Numbered from the stretch's first letter, positions 16,418-26,448 are shown. The stretch is DNA of 38,327 nucleotides from Prevotella sp. (GCA_022775105.1 JALFIX010000217.1:1-38327), one strand, 5' to 3'. A program made the numbers and translations. Notes: generated by a model not told the origin, from the letters alone.

Positions 16418-17802
16418 CCCAATCTGTTAAGCCTGCCTCTCCACACAGCTCCCGTACCTCCGCACACTATCCAAAGATAGTTGTCGTTGTCGGAAAAGAG
16501 CGTAAAGGCATTTGGTGAAGACTCAAAACCATTGGGCAACACCACCTCAGTGGATTTTGTCCATGCAAAACCGAAATCGACCGTTTTGTAGAATCCTGCA
16601 TACGGCAGAAGTGTACATTCCCCGATTCCTTTTCCGCCGAGAGCGACAATACCGCCATCGTATGGCGTAGCAGTGAGATTCTGGAGACGCGGCAATGAGT
16701 TGTAGTTGGTGGCTGTTGTCACCACTCCCGACCATGAGTATTTCTTTGCTCCCGGAGTTTTCTCAATCACCTTGGTGAGCACCACCGCTGCCGTGTCGGC
16801 AGGATAAGCCGCCTCATCGCGGTTGCCCATGAGCACGACACATTCCGTGTTGGGCACTGAGGGATAGTTGACTGTGCAGGCTGTGATGTCACTCACAGGA
16901 ACTACAGTCCCGAAATCCATATCATCCAAGATCCATGTCTTACCGGTGTCTTCGGTTGATACTATCGCTCCGGAGGCAATGCCGTAAAGCGCGAGTGCGC
17001 TCTGTGCCACAAGCCTTGTCACTGGCACATCCTCTGCCAGAGTCTCGAAGTTTATGCCGTCAACACTAACTTTCAGGTCATTTCCGTCAAGCACAAAGAT
17101 GGTGTCGTTGCGTGTCACCACATTTTGAGCGGCATTCCCGGAAAGTGACGAGAGCAAGCTCCATGTCTTGTGACTTTCGTCGTTTGAACCGTAAACGAGG
17201 GTCTGCCCGTCCTTTACGCCCAGCACATACAGAGCCTTGCCCACTTGCAAGCCCTTCATATTGCTAAGTGCGCCAAGTTCGTTTGCCGTGGTTATCTTTT
17301 CCCATTTCATCTCCGAGCCGTCTTCCTTGTGCACATTCACCCTCACTGTGTATTCACGCGAATATAGTCCGCTTGATGAATACACGCAGATGGTGCGCGA
17401 CTGGGAGAAGTCGATAGTGTCTGTAGAAGAGACGTATGTCATCGAGTCGGGCTTCTCTATTGAGCGCAACAAAGCCACACCGTTGTTCTTGGTTGTGCAG
17501 TTCACAAGTATCTTTGCCGGATTGATATTTTCGGGCAATGAATCAACATTATATATCTCTGCCTTCGCCTGGTCGATGACGAACCTGTATGACGTGAGGC
17601 TTGAGTTTGTTGATGTGTATGTGGAGTCTTCTCCCGTTGACGAAGTGGTATGAAGAGTTATTTCAGCACTTGCGATGCTGAAAGAATTAATAGCCACATC
17701 GTCGTATGTGACATATTCTGTGGTATCAGAGTTAAGGCACGAAGCCATAAGTGCAGCCACTGCAAAAAGCAGAGCAAGAGGACAAAAATATCTTCTCATC
17801 AA
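16405..17802 (-). CDS. DUF6242-like lipoprotein with beta-propeller-like repeats
   Basis: A 465-residue lipoprotein: signal with lipobox (LMASC, Cys22). An N-terminal beta-sandwich region (about 25-165) contains VAINSFSIASAEI and ends SREYTVRVNVHKEDGSEMKW. It is followed by about 300 residues of short repeats (GKALYVLGVKDGQTLVYGS, NDTIFVLDGNDLKVSVDGI, SALALYGIASGAIVSTEDTG) that resemble a Kelch- or sialidase-like propeller. This architecture fits Bacteroidales DUF6242. It is the first gene of the envelope run toward bamA. Function unknown; it is probably anchored to the outer membrane. Confidence 0.78.
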   Translation of the reverse strand: MMRRYFCPLALLFAVAALMASCLNSDTTEYVTYDDVAINSFSIASAEITLHTTSSTGEDSTYTSTNSSLTSYRFVIDQAKAEIYNVDSLPENINPAKILVNCTTKNNGVALLRSIEKPDSMTYVSSTDTIDFSQSRTICVYSSSGLYSREYTVRVNVHKEDGSEMKWEKITTANELGALSNMKGLQVGKALYVLGVKDGQTLVYGSNDESHKTWSLLSSLSGNAAQNVVTRNDTIFVLDGNDLKVSVDGINFETLAEDVPVTRLVAQSALALYGIASGAIVSTEDTGKTWILDDMDFGTVVPVSDITACTVNYPSVPNTECVVLMGNRDEAAYPADTAAVVLTKVIEKTPGAKKYSWSGVVTTATNYNSLPRLQNLTATPYDGGIVALGGKGIGECTLLPYAGFYKTVDFGFAWTKSTEVVLPNGFESSPNAFTLFSDNDNYLWIVCGGTGAVWRGRLNRLGWAE

Positions 17803-17825
17803 ATACGTATTTTAGAATTCGGGTG

Positions 17826-17833
17826 CAAATTTA
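17826..17833 (-). promoter_or_regulatory. -7 box before the DUF6242-uppS-bamA run
   Basis: TAAATTTG on the minus strand matches TAnnTTTG and lies 23 bp from the DUF6242 start. The -33 region is poor. It is the only promoter-like signal I see for the run from 17802 down to murI. Confidence 0.45.
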
Positions 17834-17942
17834 CGCACAATTCCCGAAAAATCAGCAACTTTTATCAGAATATTAAGTTAAATATTTATATTTGGTGCAT
17901 TTTTAAGGTCTATTAGGGATATTTTCCCCATTTTTTAACGAT

Positions 17943-17973
17943 AAAAAAGCCGTGTCTTTCACAAGACACGGCT
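17943..17973 (-). terminator. rho-independent terminator of pckA
   Basis: A perfect 11-bp stem (17948-17958 with 17963-17973) with a 4-nt loop, followed on the minus strand by a run of six U residues. It sits 63 bp past the pckA stop. Confidence 0.93.
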
Positions 17974-18035
17974 GATATGGCAACTACAATTAAAGTAGTC
18001 AATTCAAATGATATTATATTTTTTATAATCTCAAA

Positions 18036-19649
18036 TTAGAGCTGGGGACCAGCAGCAACAAGAGCCTTACCAGCCTCGTTGCCTGTATATTTCACGAAGT
18101 TCTTGATGAAACGTCCGGCGAGGTCCTTAGCCTTCTCCTCCCACTTGCAAGCGCAGTCGTATGTGTCGCGTGGGTCGAGGATAGCAGGATCTACTCCAGG
18201 AAGCTCTGTAGGAACAGTGAAGTCGAACAGAGGAATCTGCTTTGTAGGAGCGTTGTTGATTGAACCGTCGAGGATAGCGTCGATGATACCACGTGTATCC
18301 TTGATAGAGATACGCTTGCCTGTTCCGTTCCAACCTGTGTTCACGAGGTAAGCCTTTGCACCGCTCTTCTCCATCTTCTTAACCAGCTCCTCAGCATACT
18401 TTGTAGGATGCAGCTCGAGGAATGCCTGGCCGAAGCAAGCTGAGAATGTAGGAGTAGGCTCGGTGATACCGCGCTCTGTACCTGCCAGCTTGGCTGTGAA
18501 TCCAGAGAGGAAGTAGTACTTTGTCTGCTCCGGTGTCAGGATAGATACTGGAGGCAGCACTCCGAATGCGTCAGCAGAGAGGAAGATAACCTGCTTTGCT
18601 GCGGGAGCGTGAGAGATAGGCTTAACGATGTTCTCGATGTGGTCGATAGGATAAGACACACGAGTGTTCTCGGTTACGCTCTTGTCAGCGAAGTCAATCT
18701 TGCCGTCAGCAGCTACAGTAACGTTCTCGAGAAGTGCGTTGCGCTTGATGGCATTGTAGATATCTGGCTCACTCTCCTTGTCGAGGTTGATAACCTTGGC
18801 ATAGCAGCCACCCTCGAAGTTGAACACGCCGTTGTCGTCCCATCCGTGCTCGTCGTCACCGATAAGCAGACGCTTCGGGTCGGTAGAAAGAGTGGTCTTA
18901 CCTGTTCCAGAGAGACCGAAGAAGATAGCGGTGTTCTCGCCGTTCTTGTCGCAGTTGGCAGAGCAGTGCATTGAAGCGATGCCCTTAAGCGGCAGGAAGT
19001 AGTTCATCATAGAGAACATTCCCTTCTTCATCTCACCACCATACCATGTGTTGATGATAACCTGCTCCTTGGATGTAACATTGAATACAACGGCTGTCTC
19101 AGAGTTCAGACCCAGCTCCTTGTAGTTCTCAACCTTAGCCTTGGATGCGTTGTAAACGATGAAGTCAGGCTCGAAGTCTGCGAGTTCCTCCTCAGAAGGA
19201 CGGATGAACATGTTCTTAACGAAGTGAGCCTGCCATGCAACCTCAACGATGAAGCGAACAGCCATACGGGTGTCCTTGTTGGCACCGCAGAATCCGTCAA
19301 CTACATAGAGTTTCTTGTTTGAAAGCTCCTTCTTGGCGATTTCCTTGACAGCTGCCCAAGTCTCCTTGGTCACGGGCTTGTTGTCGTTCTTATATTCGTC
19401 AGATGTCCACCATACGGTGTCATGTGAGTTCTCGTCGTCAACGATGAACTTGTCCTTAGGTGAACGACCGGTGTAGATACCAGTCATCACGTTGACAGCG
19501 CCAAGCTCTGTCTCCTGGCCCTTGTCAAAACCTGTGAGGCTCTCCTGAGTCTCTTCCTCAAACAACACTTCATAAGAAGGATTGTAAATCACTTCAGTAG
19601 TACCGGTAATACCGTACTTTTCCAAAACTGACTTGTCAAACTTTGCCAT
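18036..19649 (-). CDS. pckA: phosphoenolpyruvate carboxykinase (ATP)
   Basis: A 537-residue cytosolic enzyme interconverting oxaloacetate and PEP with ATP/ADP. In Bacteroidota it commonly fixes CO2 on the route to succinate. Motifs: [14 protein letters not shown] near the N-terminus, the kinase P-loop [14 protein letters not shown], the metal site [11 protein letters not shown], and [10 protein letters not shown] chose the start at 19649 ([13 protein letters not shown]). The frame begins 15 bases earlier but the extension is not family-like. It is monocistronic, with a consensus promoter (19714-19744) and a strong terminator (17943-17973). Confidence 0.97.
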   Translation of the reverse strand: MAKFDKSVLEKYGITGTTEVIYNPSYEVLFEEETQESLTGFDKGQETELGAVNVMTGIYTGRSPKDKFIVDDENSHDTVWWTSDEYKNDNKPVTKETWAAVKEIAKKELSNKKLYVVDGFCGANKDTRMAVRFIVEVAWQAHFVKNMFIRPSEEELADFEPDFIVYNASKAKVENYKELGLNSETAVVFNVTSKEQVIINTWYGGEMKKGMFSMMNYFLPLKGIASMHCSANCDKNGENTAIFFGLSGTGKTTLSTDPKRLLIGDDEHGWDDNGVFNFEGGCYAKVINLDKESEPDIYNAIKRNALLENVTVAADGKIDFADKSVTENTRVSYPIDHIENIVKPISHAPAAKQVIFLSADAFGVLPPVSILTPEQTKYYFLSGFTAKLAGTERGITEPTPTFSACFGQAFLELHPTKYAEELVKKMEKSGAKAYLVNTGWNGTGKRISIKDTRGIIDAILDGSINNAPTKQIPLFDFTVPTELPGVDPAILDPRDTYDCACKWEEKAKDLAGRFIKNFVKYTGNEAGKALVAAGPQL

Positions 19650-19713
19650 TTCTTTGTAAATCAATTATTATGTGTGAATACTTATTTTTTACCTTATTTC
19701 TCTAAAACCGCCG

Positions 19714-19744
19714 CAAAGTTAGTAATAATTCCGCAGATTGCAAA
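19714..19744 (-). promoter_or_regulatory. consensus Bacteroidota promoter of pckA
   Basis: On the minus strand TTTG (19741-19744), a 19-bp gap and TAACTTTG (19714-19721). Both boxes match the sigma-ABfr consensus perfectly. The leader to the ATG at 19649 would be about 58 nt. Confidence 0.85.
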
Positions 19745-19834
19745 GGATTATCCGATGTTTTTTTTGTTTAGTAATTCTTTTTAGGTTAAAGTATTAAAAA
19801 AAACACGGATTTGAAACTGTTTTGCAACTTGCAG

Positions 19835-19866
19835 TTTGCAAAATCAAATCATTTTTGCTATTTTTG
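19835..19866 (+). promoter_or_regulatory. Bacteroidota promoter of upp
   Basis: TTTG (19835-19838), a 20-bp gap and TATTTTTG (19859-19866), about 49 bp before the upp ATG. It diverges from the pckA promoter. Confidence 0.8.
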
Positions 19867-19914
19867 CAGCGTGATTTTGAGACACGCTTTTATACACATT
19901 ATTAATATATAATT

Positions 19915-20574
19915 ATGAACACTATAAATATCAGTGCAACTTGTTCCATCGCAAACAAGTTTCTTGCAGAACTCAGAGACTGCAACTATCAGACAAACCG
20001 TGCGCTGTTCCGCAACAACATCGTGCGCATAGGTGAGATTATGGCTTACGAAATCAGCAAGACTCTGAACTATGAGCCTAAGGATATCCAGACCCCGTTG
20101 GGCATCTGCCCTACCCTCCTGCCTACTGACGAGATTGTACTTGCCACTGTCTTGCGTGCCGGACTGCCAATGCACGAAGGCATGCTGCGCATATTCGATC
20201 ATGCCGACTGTGCATTTGTGAGTGCATATCGCGAATATGATGACGACAATCACACTGACGTTAGCATACATGTTGAATACCTTGCCTCACCCGACCTCAC
20301 CGGCAAGACCCTTATTATTGCCGATCCCATGCTTGCCACTGGAGGATCAATAGAATTAGGCTATAAGGCTTTTGCCACTAAGGGTGAACCAAGGCAAATT
20401 CATGTGGCAAGCATTATTGCCGCCCCTGAGGGTGTCGCCCATCTTGAAAGTGTGATGCCGAAGGACAAAACCACAATATGGTGTGCCGCTATCGACGAAC
20501 GACTCAATGAACACAAGTATATCATTCCGGGACTGGGAGATGCGGGAGACCTTTGTTTTGGTACTAAAAATTAA
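19915..20574 (+). CDS. upp: uracil phosphoribosyltransferase
   Basis: A 219-residue type I phosphoribosyltransferase that converts uracil and PRPP to UMP in pyrimidine salvage. The PRPP loop is clear (LIIADPMLATGGSIELGYK), and ATVLRAGLPMHEGMLRIFD and the C-terminal YIIPGLGDAGDLCFGTK uracil-binding region are family features. It is monocistronic with its own promoter. A palindromic element starts 1 nt after the stop and separates it from convergent korB. Confidence 0.95.
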   Translation: MNTINISATCSIANKFLAELRDCNYQTNRALFRNNIVRIGEIMAYEISKTLNYEPKDIQTPLGICPTLLPTDEIVLATVLRAGLPMHEGMLRIFDHADCAFVSAYREYDDDNHTDVSIHVEYLASPDLTGKTLIIADPMLATGGSIELGYKAFATKGEPRQIHVASIIAAPEGVAHLESVMPKDKTTIWCAAIDERLNEHKYIIPGLGDAGDLCFGTKN

Positions 20575-20575
20575 A

Positions 20576-20657
20576 TTTGAACACAGAGTTACAGAGCCAC
20601 AGAGTAATTATCCTATATAATAATTCATCTCTGTGGCTCTGTGCCTCTGTGTTCAAA
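20576..20657. repeat. palindromic CACAGAG element, copy 3 (bidirectional terminator-like)
   Basis: The arms 20576-20604 and 20629-20657 (29 nt) are inverted complements with two mismatches, around a 24-nt AT-rich loop that can itself pair. It lies exactly between the convergent stops of upp (20574) and korB (20663). The arm units (ACACAGAG, ACAGAG, CCACAGAG) are related to the copies at 1254-1347 and 5647-5728 but not identical. Confidence 0.88.
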
Positions 20658-20662
20658 TAGAG

Positions 20663-21691
20663 TTACTTCACTTCCCAAGTGTCGTTGGTTTCGAGAAGTT
20701 CCATGAAGTTATGGTACTTCTTCTGGGACTTCACGTCCTCTATCTGCTGATGTACGGCTTCGTCGTATGTGGGAGCCTCAACATCGCGGATGACACCGAG
20801 GGCAACAGGGAATCCGTGCTCGTTGTCCATCATGGCGAGCTTCAACTGGAGGGTATCATCCTCACAGTGAGCGTCATGCACGAGAATATCCTTCTCGGTG
20901 ATGCCATTCTCACCAATCTTCACAACCTTCAGACCGAATCCCTCCTGCACGAGACCGTATTCGTTGTTCTCGCCGAAGATGAGCGGTTCGCCGTGCTTCA
21001 CGTAGATAGCGTTCTTCTTGCGTCCCTCCTTATTATATATAGGGTCGTAGCATCCGTTGTTGAAGATTACGCAGTTCTGCAGTATCTCGCACACTGCGGC
21101 TCCCTTGTGCTTATATGCTGCCTTCAAGATGTCAACTGTTGCGGGTGCATCGGTTGCCACTGCACGTGCGAAGAAGTGTCCGCGTGCACCGAAGCAGAGT
21201 TCTGCCGGACGGAACGGATCCTCAACTGTTCCGTAAGGACTTGACTTGCTGACAAAGCCGCGAGGACTCGTGGGCGAGTACTGTCCCTTGGTAAGACCGT
21301 AAATTCTGTTGTTAAGCAGAATCATGTTGAGGTCGATGTTGCGGCGCATGGCGTGTATGAAGTGGTTACCGCCGATGGCAAGTCCGTCGCCATCACCGCT
21401 TATCTGCCACACTGTCAGGTTGGGGTTAGCCACCTTGGCGCCGGTGGCAATTGCTGCCGCACGACCGTGAATGGTCTGCATAGCGTATGTATTTACGTAA
21501 TAAGGCAGTCGGCTCGAACATCCGATACCCGAAATCACCGCCGTCTCATAAGGTGCCACGCCACATTCTGCCATAGCCTTGTGGAGTGATGCGAGGAAAA
21601 AGTGGTCGCCGCATCCAGGACACCAGCGTGGCTGGCCCTTCTTAAAGTCAGAAGCTTGCAGCCCGCCAATATTTTTATCTAAGTTTTCCAT
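20663..21691 (-). CDS. korB: 2-oxoacid (2-oxoglutarate):ferredoxin oxidoreductase, beta subunit
   Basis: A 342-residue thiamine-diphosphate-binding subunit. Motifs: RWCPGCGDHFFLASLHKAM at the N-terminus, GIGCSSRLPYYVNTY, and the TPP/Mg site WQISGDGDGLAIGGNHFIHA followed by NRIYGLTKGQYSPTSPRG. With KorA it oxidatively decarboxylates a 2-oxoacid, probably 2-oxoglutarate, to the acyl-CoA and reduces ferredoxin. It follows korA by 15 nt. No separate ferredoxin-like subunit is present nearby, which fits two-subunit KorAB enzymes. Substrate preference cannot be proved from sequence. Confidence 0.93.
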   Translation of the reverse strand: MENLDKNIGGLQASDFKKGQPRWCPGCGDHFFLASLHKAMAECGVAPYETAVISGIGCSSRLPYYVNTYAMQTIHGRAAAIATGAKVANPNLTVWQISGDGDGLAIGGNHFIHAMRRNIDLNMILLNNRIYGLTKGQYSPTSPRGFVSKSSPYGTVEDPFRPAELCFGARGHFFARAVATDAPATVDILKAAYKHKGAAVCEILQNCVIFNNGCYDPIYNKEGRKKNAIYVKHGEPLIFGENNEYGLVQEGFGLKVVKIGENGITEKDILVHDAHCEDDTLQLKLAMMDNEHGFPVALGVIRDVEAPTYDEAVHQQIEDVKSQKKYHNFMELLETNDTWEVK

Positions 21692-21706
21692 CTTAATTCT
21701 AATTTT

Positions 21707-23566
21707 TTAATTCTTAATATCATCAAGTATCCGCGCAAACGCCTCTGTCAGTTCGGCAACTACGAAGGGCTGTCCCTTAACTTCATTGAACTGGTATGGC
21801 ACAAATCCGTCAACCTTCGAGCGGAGGTATGCCGCAAACTGTCCAAGGTTCTGCTCTGCCACTACAACCTTATTATATTTAAGGAGCACCTCGGCGGTGT
21901 TCTTAGGCAGCGGGTTGATATACTTGAACTGGGCGAGAGCAACCTTCTTGCCCTGCTTCTGCAACTCTTCCATTGCTGAATACAGATGACCGAAAGTACT
22001 TCCGAAACCTACTATCAGGAGTTCGGCATCGTCCTTGTCTCCCAACACCTCAACGTCGGGCACGGGGATGTTTGCCACCTTCTCGGCACGCAACTGACAC
22101 ATTATGTTGTGGTTCTCAGGCTCTGTGGAGATTGCTCCAGTCTTTCCGTCCTTCTCCAGTCCTCCGAGGATGTGGGTGTAACCCTCCTGTCCGGGGATTG
22201 CCCAATAGCGCACCTTCGACTCCGGGTCACGCTCGTATGGAGTGTAGTTGCCCTTCTGCTCTGGAGTGACATAGTGGGGCTTGATGTCGTCGAGACCTTC
22301 CATAGTGGGCAGTTTCCATGCTGCCGAACCATTGGCTATGAAGGCATCGGTGAGAAGGATTACTGGAGTGAGATGTTCCACGGCAATCTTTGATGCCTGA
22401 TATGCAGCATCGAAACAGTCAGTAGGACTCACGGCTGCAATCACCGGCATGGGACTCTCGCCGTTGCGTCCGTATAGGGCCTGCAACAGGTCGGTCTGCT
22501 CGCTCTTGGTGGGAAGTCCAGTCGAGGGACCGCCACGCTGAACATCGATGACAACCAAGGGCAGCTCGTCGATTACGGCGAGGTTCAAAGCCTCCGACTT
22601 CAGACAGATACCTGGTCCTGATGTGGATGTGGCGGCAAGCGCACCTGCGAACGATGCACCCACGGCACTGGCACATCCCGAGATCTCGTCCTCACACTGC
22701 ACTGTGATTACGCCACATGACTTGTGCTTCGAAAGCTCGTGCAGGATGTCCGTAGCAGGAGTGATAGGATAAGAACCGAGATAGAGCTGCATGCCAGCCT
22801 TTTCGGCAGCGGCAATGAGTCCGTAGGCAGTAGCCTTGTTTCCCGTGATGTCCATATAGCGTCCCTTCTCCTTGGAAGTGGATTCTATGCGGTAAGTGGC
22901 AGGCACTGAGGCATGGGTGTTGTGTCCATAGTCGAATCCTGCCTGCACCACCTTGATGTTGTTCTCTGCAATCTGAGGTTTCTTGGCGAATTTCTCGCGC
23001 AGGAAGTTGGCGACAAGGTCGAGGTCGCGGTTGAAGAGCCAGCAAACGATACCGAGCGCGAACATGTTGCGGCACTTCAATACCGACTTGTTGTCCATAC
23101 CGCTGTCTGCCAGGCAGTCCTTAACCATCGTTGTCAACGGACACTGCACCACGCGGTCAGGGTCGATGCCCATCTCACCGAGATAGTCGGCTGTCTTGAA
23201 CTGCGCCTTCTCCAGATCTTTCGGCCCGAAGCTGTCGGTGTCGATGATGATAGTGGCCTGAGGCTTGGCATACTTGTACTGAGTCTTGAGGGCGGCGGCA
23301 TTCATAGCCACCAGCACGTCGCACTTGTCACCAGGTGTGAACACACGTCCGGCACCGATGTGCACCTGAAATCCCGAAACACCGGTGAGCGAGCCTTGCG
23401 GGGCGCGGATGTCTGCCGGATAGTCCGGGAATGTAGAAATGCCATTACCCACAGTGGCTGACACCGTGGAGAAAATGTTTCCGGCCAACTGCATTCCGTC
23501 GCCGGAGTCACCTGAGAAGCGGACAACTACCTGGTCCAGCTCCTTTACTTCCAATTTTTCTGCCAT
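21707..23566 (-). CDS. korA: 2-oxoacid (2-oxoglutarate):ferredoxin oxidoreductase, alpha subunit (gamma-alpha fusion)
   Basis: A 619-residue fused subunit. The N-terminal gamma domain (about 8-190) starts VVRFSGDSGDGMQLAGNIFS. The alpha pyruvate:ferredoxin-oxidoreductase domains follow (about 225-615), with NKATAYGLIAAAEKAGMQLYLGSYPITPATDILHEL and the CoA/TPP-side segment QCEDEISGCASAVGASFAGA. This fused layout is usual for Bacteroidota KorA. It is the first gene of the korAB operon, with a promoter-like pair at 23606-23637. Confidence 0.93.
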   Translation of the reverse strand: MAEKLEVKELDQVVVRFSGDSGDGMQLAGNIFSTVSATVGNGISTFPDYPADIRAPQGSLTGVSGFQVHIGAGRVFTPGDKCDVLVAMNAAALKTQYKYAKPQATIIIDTDSFGPKDLEKAQFKTADYLGEMGIDPDRVVQCPLTTMVKDCLADSGMDNKSVLKCRNMFALGIVCWLFNRDLDLVANFLREKFAKKPQIAENNIKVVQAGFDYGHNTHASVPATYRIESTSKEKGRYMDITGNKATAYGLIAAAEKAGMQLYLGSYPITPATDILHELSKHKSCGVITVQCEDEISGCASAVGASFAGALAATSTSGPGICLKSEALNLAVIDELPLVVIDVQRGGPSTGLPTKSEQTDLLQALYGRNGESPMPVIAAVSPTDCFDAAYQASKIAVEHLTPVILLTDAFIANGSAAWKLPTMEGLDDIKPHYVTPEQKGNYTPYERDPESKVRYWAIPGQEGYTHILGGLEKDGKTGAISTEPENHNIMCQLRAEKVANIPVPDVEVLGDKDDAELLIVGFGSTFGHLYSAMEELQKQGKKVALAQFKYINPLPKNTAEVLLKYNKVVVAEQNLGQFAAYLRSKVDGFVPYQFNEVKGQPFVVAELTEAFARILDDIKN

Positions 23567-23605
23567 AAATATGCTATTTTATTCTCTAATTCGATTTTTC
23601 GACTG

Positions 23606-23637
23606 CAAATATCGCTACTTTTTTCGACACTACCAAA
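23606..23637 (-). promoter_or_regulatory. promoter-like pair of korAB
   Basis: Minus strand TTTG (23634-23637), a 20-bp gap and GATATTTG (23606-23613; one mismatch to TAnnTTTG), about 40 bp before the korA start. Confidence 0.55.
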
Positions 23638-23727
23638 TAATTCGGCATTTTTCTTGTAAAAACGACAAAAATAACTGATATATGACAACAAACTTTGCAT
23701 TTTTATGCTATTATTGTCTATTTAATG

Positions 23728-25707
23728 TCATTTTGCCACCTTTGTAGCTCTTATGAAATATAGTATCAACAGCACGTATGCCACGAGCGAAGCAATCTCA
23801 GACATCGGCGATGACCACCAAGCCTCGTAGTCGAACACCACTCCGCTGAATCTCAGCAGTGCGCTCACCACTCCCATCAACGCTCCTCCGGCGATGAATC
23901 CCGAGGCGATGAGATTACCCTTCTCTCCTCGCTCCTTGTTCTCGTCGGCGTTCTTCGAGCGGGTGGTGACAAACCAGTTGATGGCTCCTCCCACGAGCAG
24001 CGGGATATTCAGTTCCATCGGGATGAACATACCCAAGGCGAACGCCAAGGCGGGCACCTTGAACACGGTGAGCAGGATGGCAATCACGGCTCCTATACCA
24101 TACAGCAGCCAGGGCGCACCGATTCCGTTCATCAGCGGGTCGATCACTGCAGCCATGGCATTCGCCTGCGGTGCTGCCAACTGTCCCGAGGCGAATCCGT
24201 AGGTCTCGTTGAGCAGCATCATCACTCCGCCCACTGTGGCTGCCGACACTAATGTGCCGAGGAATTTCCATGTCTCCTGCTTTTTAGGGGTGGTGCCCAA
24301 CCAATAGCCAATCTTGAGGTCGGTGATAAACGAGCCTGCCATCGAGAGTGCAGTACATACCACTCCTCCCATTATCAGTGCCGCCACCATGCCGCCTGTG
24401 CCCTTCAGTCCCACTGCCACCATCACCACTGATGCCAATATGAGTGTCATGAGCGTCATTCCCGACACGGGGTTGCTGCCCACGATGGCAATGGCATTGG
24501 CTGCCACGGTGGTGAAGAGGAACGCTATCACTGCCACAAGCAGTATTGCCACCACGGCAAAGAGCAGGTTGCCCTCCATCACTCCAAACCAGAAGAAGAT
24601 GAAGGTGAGGATGAGTGTCACGATGGTGCCGATGGCTATCACCTTGAACGAGATGTCCCTCTGGGTGCGTATCTGCACCTTGTCATCGCCGCCCTTGCCT
24701 TTCATCTCCTTGGATGCAAGCGACACGGCACTCTTGATGATGCCCCACGACTTGATGATGCCGATGATACCTGCCATGGCTATACCGCCGATACCGATGC
24801 TCTTGCCGTAATAGCGGAAGATTTCCTCAGGCGACATCGCTCCAACGGCAGTGCTGATAGTGGGGTCCCACTGGTTGAGCACCTGGTCGCCAAACACGAG
24901 TGCCATTCCCGGAACTATCACCCACCACACTGCCAACGATCCAAGACAGATGATAAAGGCGTATTTCAGTCCGATGATATATCCGAGACCGAACACCGCA
25001 GCTCCAGTATTCACCTTAAATACCAATTTCGCCTTCTCTGCTATATCCTCGCCAAGGGCGCAGAATCGCGAGGTGAAGTTCTCGTTCCACCATCCGAATG
25101 TGGCTACGATGAAGTCATACAGTCCTCCGATAAGTCCTGCCAACAGCAGCGGCTTGGCCTGACTTCCTCCTTTCTGTCCACTGATCAGCACCTGGGTTGT
25201 TGCGGTTGCTTCGGGGAAGGGATACTTGCCGTGCATGTCGCTCACGAAATATTTTCTGAAAGGTATTAGGAACAATATTCCTATGATACCTCCAAGCAGC
25301 GACGAGATAAATATCTTGAGGAACGACGCGCTCATCTCGGGATATTTTGCCTGTAGGATATATATTGCAGGCAGGGTGAAAATAGCTCCCGCCACCACTG
25401 CTCCCGAACAAGCTCCGATACTCTGTATGATGACATTCTCGGCGAGTCCATCCTTGCGCTTTGCCGCCGTAGATACTCCCACTGCGATGATGGCGATAGG
25501 GATAGCAGCCTCGAACACCTGTCCCACCTTCAGTCCGAGATAGGCCGCGGCAGCCGAGAACAGCATCGCCATGAGCACACCCCACGTCACCGACCATCCA
25601 TTCACTTCGGCGTAAGTCTTCCGTGAACTCATCACCGGTTCATAACTCTCTCCCTCCTTCAATTCCCGAAACGCATTGTCGGGCAATACTATCTTTTCTT
25701 CTTCCAT
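23728..25707 (-). CDS. OPT family oligopeptide transporter
   Basis: A 659-residue inner-membrane protein with about 15-16 hydrophobic segments. The family hallmark SNPVSGMTLMTLILASVV is present, and so is KYPFPEATATTQVLISG, typical of the bacterial OPT/EspB-like branch. It probably imports small peptides or peptide-metal complexes by proton symport; the substrate is unknown. It lies 121 nt after the C_GCAxxG_C_C gene on the same strand and could share its transcript. The gap between them carries repeat sequence rather than a clear promoter. Confidence 0.93.
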   Translation of the reverse strand: MEEEKIVLPDNAFRELKEGESYEPVMSSRKTYAEVNGWSVTWGVLMAMLFSAAAAYLGLKVGQVFEAAIPIAIIAVGVSTAAKRKDGLAENVIIQSIGACSGAVVAGAIFTLPAIYILQAKYPEMSASFLKIFISSLLGGIIGILFLIPFRKYFVSDMHGKYPFPEATATTQVLISGQKGGSQAKPLLLAGLIGGLYDFIVATFGWWNENFTSRFCALGEDIAEKAKLVFKVNTGAAVFGLGYIIGLKYAFIICLGSLAVWWVIVPGMALVFGDQVLNQWDPTISTAVGAMSPEEIFRYYGKSIGIGGIAMAGIIGIIKSWGIIKSAVSLASKEMKGKGGDDKVQIRTQRDISFKVIAIGTIVTLILTFIFFWFGVMEGNLLFAVVAILLVAVIAFLFTTVAANAIAIVGSNPVSGMTLMTLILASVVMVAVGLKGTGGMVAALIMGGVVCTALSMAGSFITDLKIGYWLGTTPKKQETWKFLGTLVSAATVGGVMMLLNETYGFASGQLAAPQANAMAAVIDPLMNGIGAPWLLYGIGAVIAILLTVFKVPALAFALGMFIPMELNIPLLVGGAINWFVTTRSKNADENKERGEKGNLIASGFIAGGALMGVVSALLRFSGVVFDYEAWWSSPMSEIASLVAYVLLILYFIRATKVAK

Positions 25708-25742
25708 AACAATCTATATTTGAATTACTCTCTACGCAAGCC

Positions 25743-25834
25743 GCGGGCGAGACGCCCACGCTCCCAGTGGCATCCGCATCCCTAGCGAACATCGCGCAGC
25801 CCATTCTTCATTCTTCACTCTTCATTCTTCATTT
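25743..25834. repeat. intergenic repeat patch: GC-rich hairpin plus TTCATTCTTCACTC units
   Basis: 25743-25761 (GCGGGCGAGACGCCCACGC) forms a short GC hairpin of the kind often dispersed in bacterial genomes. About 45 bp further, 25807-25820 and 25821-25834 are copies of the 14-bp TTCATTCTTCACTC unit (second copy imperfect) that is also tandemly repeated at 12255-12310. The GC richness differs from the rest of the intergenic DNA. Confidence 0.6.
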
Positions 25835-26308
25835 AATAAATTCTTCATTTAAAAACTCTCCGAATATCTTCGCACATGTGATCACCTGATTCAGGCACGG
25901 CCTCGACTTGTAATACTCCTCCGTGCGCTCCGAGGCAACGTATGTCAGCGGCGTGTCCTTCTTCAGTTGCAGCAGTTCCGAGCATATAATCGTGCCATAT
26001 ATCTTCTGGAACCGGCTCACCAACTCCTGCACCACCTTGTAATTCGCCGACTTACCCTCGCGGTCGTCGGCATCCGCCGACCCGCACTCCATTCCTGCCA
26101 ATATCGCCATTCCTGCCACGGCACCGCAAGTCAGCCTCAACCTGCCCATACCGCCGCCCATACCGGCACTCAGCTTCAGGGCCTGTTCCTCGGTATATCC
26201 GTAAATGTCGGCATAAGCAGCCACCACAGCCTGAGCACAATTAAATCCCTTGACGAAGTATTCCTCCGCCCTCCTCATCCTTTCGTTCACGTCTATTTTC
26301 TCATTCAT
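25829..26308 (-). CDS. C_GCAxxG_C_C family protein
   Basis: A 159-residue protein of the family named after its cysteine pattern. FNCAQAVVAAYADIYG supplies the first Cys, then GMGGGMGRLRLTCGAVAGM (the GCAxxG-like core), CSELL and CLNQVITCAKIFGEFL. The family is thought to bind metal or an iron-sulfur cluster, and members often lie near redox or transport genes; the exact function is unknown. The length is typical. Two tandem promoter-like pairs lie upstream. It may be cotranscribed with the OPT transporter downstream. Confidence 0.9.
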   Translation of the reverse strand: MNEKIDVNERMRRAEEYFVKGFNCAQAVVAAYADIYGYTEEQALKLSAGMGGGMGRLRLTCGAVAGMAILAGMECGSADADDREGKSANYKVVQELVSRFQKIYGTIICSELLQLKKDTPLTYVASERTEEYYKSRPCLNQVITCAKIFGEFLNEEFIK

Positions 26309-26357
26309 AATCCGATATTATTTCTTGCTTATAAATATAAAAATGTGAAATTTGCTG

Positions 26358-26388
26358 CAAAAGTAACATATTTTATTGAATTGACAAA
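26358..26388 (-). promoter_or_regulatory. proximal promoter of the C_GCAxxG_C_C gene
   Basis: Minus strand TTTG (26385-26388), a 19-bp gap and TACTTTTG (26358-26365): a perfect match, about 50 bp before the start codon. Confidence 0.8.
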
Positions 26389-26448
26389 GGAATATCCTAA
26401 TTATTTGGAATTTCGGAAGATAAAATATGAGTTTTGATATTTCGGGAG